Assembly: GCA_003647035.1 (NCBI GenBank)
Contig: QMMB01000168.1
Coordinates: forward strand, 1-7,081
Length of the DNA stretch: 7,081 nt
From: Deltaproteobacteria bacterium
GTDB taxonomy: Bacteria > Myxococcota_A > Polyangia > Polyangiales > Houyiibacteriaceae
Reading direction: 5' to 3'
Part shown: positions 5,932 to 7,081 of the stretch, piece by piece
How the letters are laid out: every line of letters begins with the position of its first letter
Position numbering within the stretch: position 1 is the stretch's first letter
Notes under the pieces: generated by a model
What the model was told of the DNA's origin: nothing
The model's database searches: none
The model's input: only the letters and a program-made list of their open reading frames with translations
Program-made: the position numbers and the translations under genes

Positions 5932-5954
5932 TGGGCTAAGAGAGCTGCTGCCCA
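5932..5954. repeat. Short hairpin after the dioxygenase gene
   Basis: TGGGC (5932-5936) and GCCCA (5950-5954) can pair around a 13-base loop just beyond the dioxygenase stop; GCCC at 5926-5929 competes for the same bases. No run of T follows on the minus strand, so it is at best a weak terminator for the dioxygenase transcript. Confidence 0.22.
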
Positions 5955-5966
5955 AGCTCAGTTGCC
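5949..5966 (+). repeat. Right copy of an 18-base imperfect direct repeat flanking the VWA gene
   Basis: TGCCCAAGCTCAGTTGCC lies in the intergenic region just downstream of the dioxygenase stop, 1379 bases from its partner at 4570. The two copies bracket the VWA lipoprotein gene and its upstream DNA. Confidence 0.4.
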
Positions 5967-5972
5967 CATAGG

Positions 5973-7052
5973 TCAGTTAGTGGCGCGTCGGATCGCGTGC
6001 CCAACCTTGAATCCTACCGCGGTCGCGACCATCCCCAGCCGGCTGCGCTGCGTTCGCAAACGAGTAGCGAGCGGCGCGCGCGCCGGAAGCGAGATCCAGA
6101 GTCGCAGCAGGTGACGCTTCCGCTCCGCCTCGACGAAGTCTTCGTAATCTGTGCGCGCGTGTAGGACCGTGTGATTCGACAGGAGCTGCACGTCGCCTGG
6201 CTCGAGGTCCATGTCGAGATACATCTCCCGGGAGCCAGCGATCTCGTTGTAGAGGTCGAGCACCGCGCGATCGTCCGCCGAGAGCATCGAGTCACCAGCG
6301 AACCCGACCGCCGAACGGAAGTAGTCCGTGTGATAGAAGGTGCGCAGCTGCCCGTCGTCGAAGCGGCAAGGGCGCACCGGCAAATACCGCACGCCACCCT
6401 CCCCCTTGGTGTCCATCATGAACGGTTCGTACAGACGGTCGACGAGATCGGGACGGCGGCGCAGCAGGTCGTTGTACACCGAGACCGAGCTGGCGATGCG
6501 GCTCTTGCCACCGCGCTTGGCTCTATGAAGGCACAGAAGCCCCCCCACATCGGCGGCGTCGCAGTGGAAATTGATGTTTACGCGCGTGCGGTAGTGGCGC
6601 ACTTCGTCGGGACTCTCCCCGGTGTCCCGCACGTGCCCGAGTAGATCGGCTTGCGGGGTCTGAGCGCCGGGGATGCCGAGATGCTGACCCAGGCACCAGA
6701 AGAAAATTTCAGCGTCGGCCTCCGGCCAGCGCGCAACGGGTACGCCACGGAACACGTGAAAGCCGCGGCCGGTCTGGACCTCCGACCGCCAGCGATCGAT
6801 CTTCCTGGAGACGCTGGGCAACGGAAAGTCGTCCTTCGTGAGGTCACCCATGCGCTTCCCAGTCCGCTTGGCACACGAGAGGGCGTGTTCGATCTCCGCG
6901 ACGTCCGCATCGGTCAACGTCTCGCGCCAATCGTCGCGTTGCGCTACCTCGCTCGCCTTCCACGCAGCCGGGTTGTTCAACGGTTCGCGAAGCACCCGCG
7001 ATTGTGGCCGTGCGAAGTAGTGAATCGTTTGCGCAGTAAGGGTCTTGTACAC
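5973..7052 (-). CDS. TauD/TfdA-family Fe(II)/2-oxoglutarate-dependent dioxygenase
   Basis: The 359-residue product belongs to the TauD/TfdA type of non-haem iron oxygenases, which couple 2-oxoglutarate decarboxylation to oxidation of a second substrate in the cytoplasm. The metal triad is visible: His163 and Asp165 in NFHCDAADVG, and distal His298 in NHTVLHARTDY. Arg317 in RHLLRLWISLP is placed to bind the 2-oxoglutarate carboxylate. Other family-like segments are GFHVFRGVPV (97-106), FWCLGQHLGIP (118-128) and LEPGDVQLLSN (283-293). The N-terminal 90 residues form a helical lead-in (NPAAWKASE near 27). The basic tail after about 325 is not needed for the fold. The only upstream start is GTG at 7052, because an in-frame TAG lies at 7067-7065; no clear ribosome binding site precedes it. 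It is not taurine dioxygenase by close resemblance, and the substrate cannot be read from sequence or neighbours. Confidence 0.87.
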   Translation of the reverse strand: MYKTLTAQTIHYFARPQSRVLREPLNNPAAWKASEVAQRDDWRETLTDADVAEIEHALSCAKRTGKRMGDLTKDDFPLPSVSRKIDRWRSEVQTGRGFHVFRGVPVARWPEADAEIFFWCLGQHLGIPGAQTPQADLLGHVRDTGESPDEVRHYRTRVNINFHCDAADVGGLLCLHRAKRGGKSRIASSVSVYNDLLRRRPDLVDRLYEPFMMDTKGEGGVRYLPVRPCRFDDGQLRTFYHTDYFRSAVGFAGDSMLSADDRAVLDLYNEIAGSREMYLDMDLEPGDVQLLSNHTVLHARTDYEDFVEAERKRHLLRLWISLPARAPLATRLRTQRSRLGMVATAVGFKVGHAIRRATN

Positions 7053-7081
7053 GTTCGCCGGAGTCTAACGCGGTCTGGCCG

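Noticed and set aside
4959..5939. A 326-codon open frame on the plus strand
   Set aside because: It lies antisense to the well-supported VWA lipoprotein gene and its composition is Arg/Ala-rich with no fold-like motif, as expected for a shadow frame in GC-rich DNA.

Overview
The window looks like ordinary chromosome from a GC-rich Gram-negative bacterium, most probably a member of the Myxococcota. This lineage call is an inference from style, not from a search. It rests on the TonB-like form of the TolA protein and on a surface lipoprotein that joins Gly/Thr-rich linkers, a cysteine-rich module and a von Willebrand A domain, a build common in that phylum.

Left half (1-3713, all minus strand): a compact Tol-Pal operon, read right to left as pal, tolQ, tolR, a TolA/TonB-type transducer, and tolB, which runs off the left edge. 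Gaps of 38, 3, 2 and 8 bases argue for one transcript. Together the products form the trans-envelope machine that uses the proton gradient (TolQ-TolR) to move a transducer (TolA), which acts on TolB and the peptidoglycan-binding lipoprotein Pal and so keeps the outer membrane drawn in, especially during division. The unusual point is that pal comes first instead of after tolB. This Pal also has an atypical C-terminus.

Middle (3714-4577): a short divergent intergenic region carries the probable pal promoter. It is followed on the plus strand by a class I SAM-dependent methyltransferase that begins with a lipoprotein-type signal sequence, an odd combination.

Right half (4605-7052, minus strand): a VWA-domain lipoprotein rich in cysteines, then a TauD/TfdA-type Fe(II)/2-oxoglutarate dioxygenase of unknown substrate. 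The 129 bases between them hold several dyad symmetries and a weak promoter candidate for the lipoprotein gene. There is no sign of linkage between these accessory genes and the Tol-Pal operon.

I see no complete RNA gene, CRISPR array, insertion sequence or defence system. No stretch longer than about 155 bases is without a gene. I did not find a convincing new multi-gene system; the findings are anomalies in otherwise recognisable genes and regulatory DNA.
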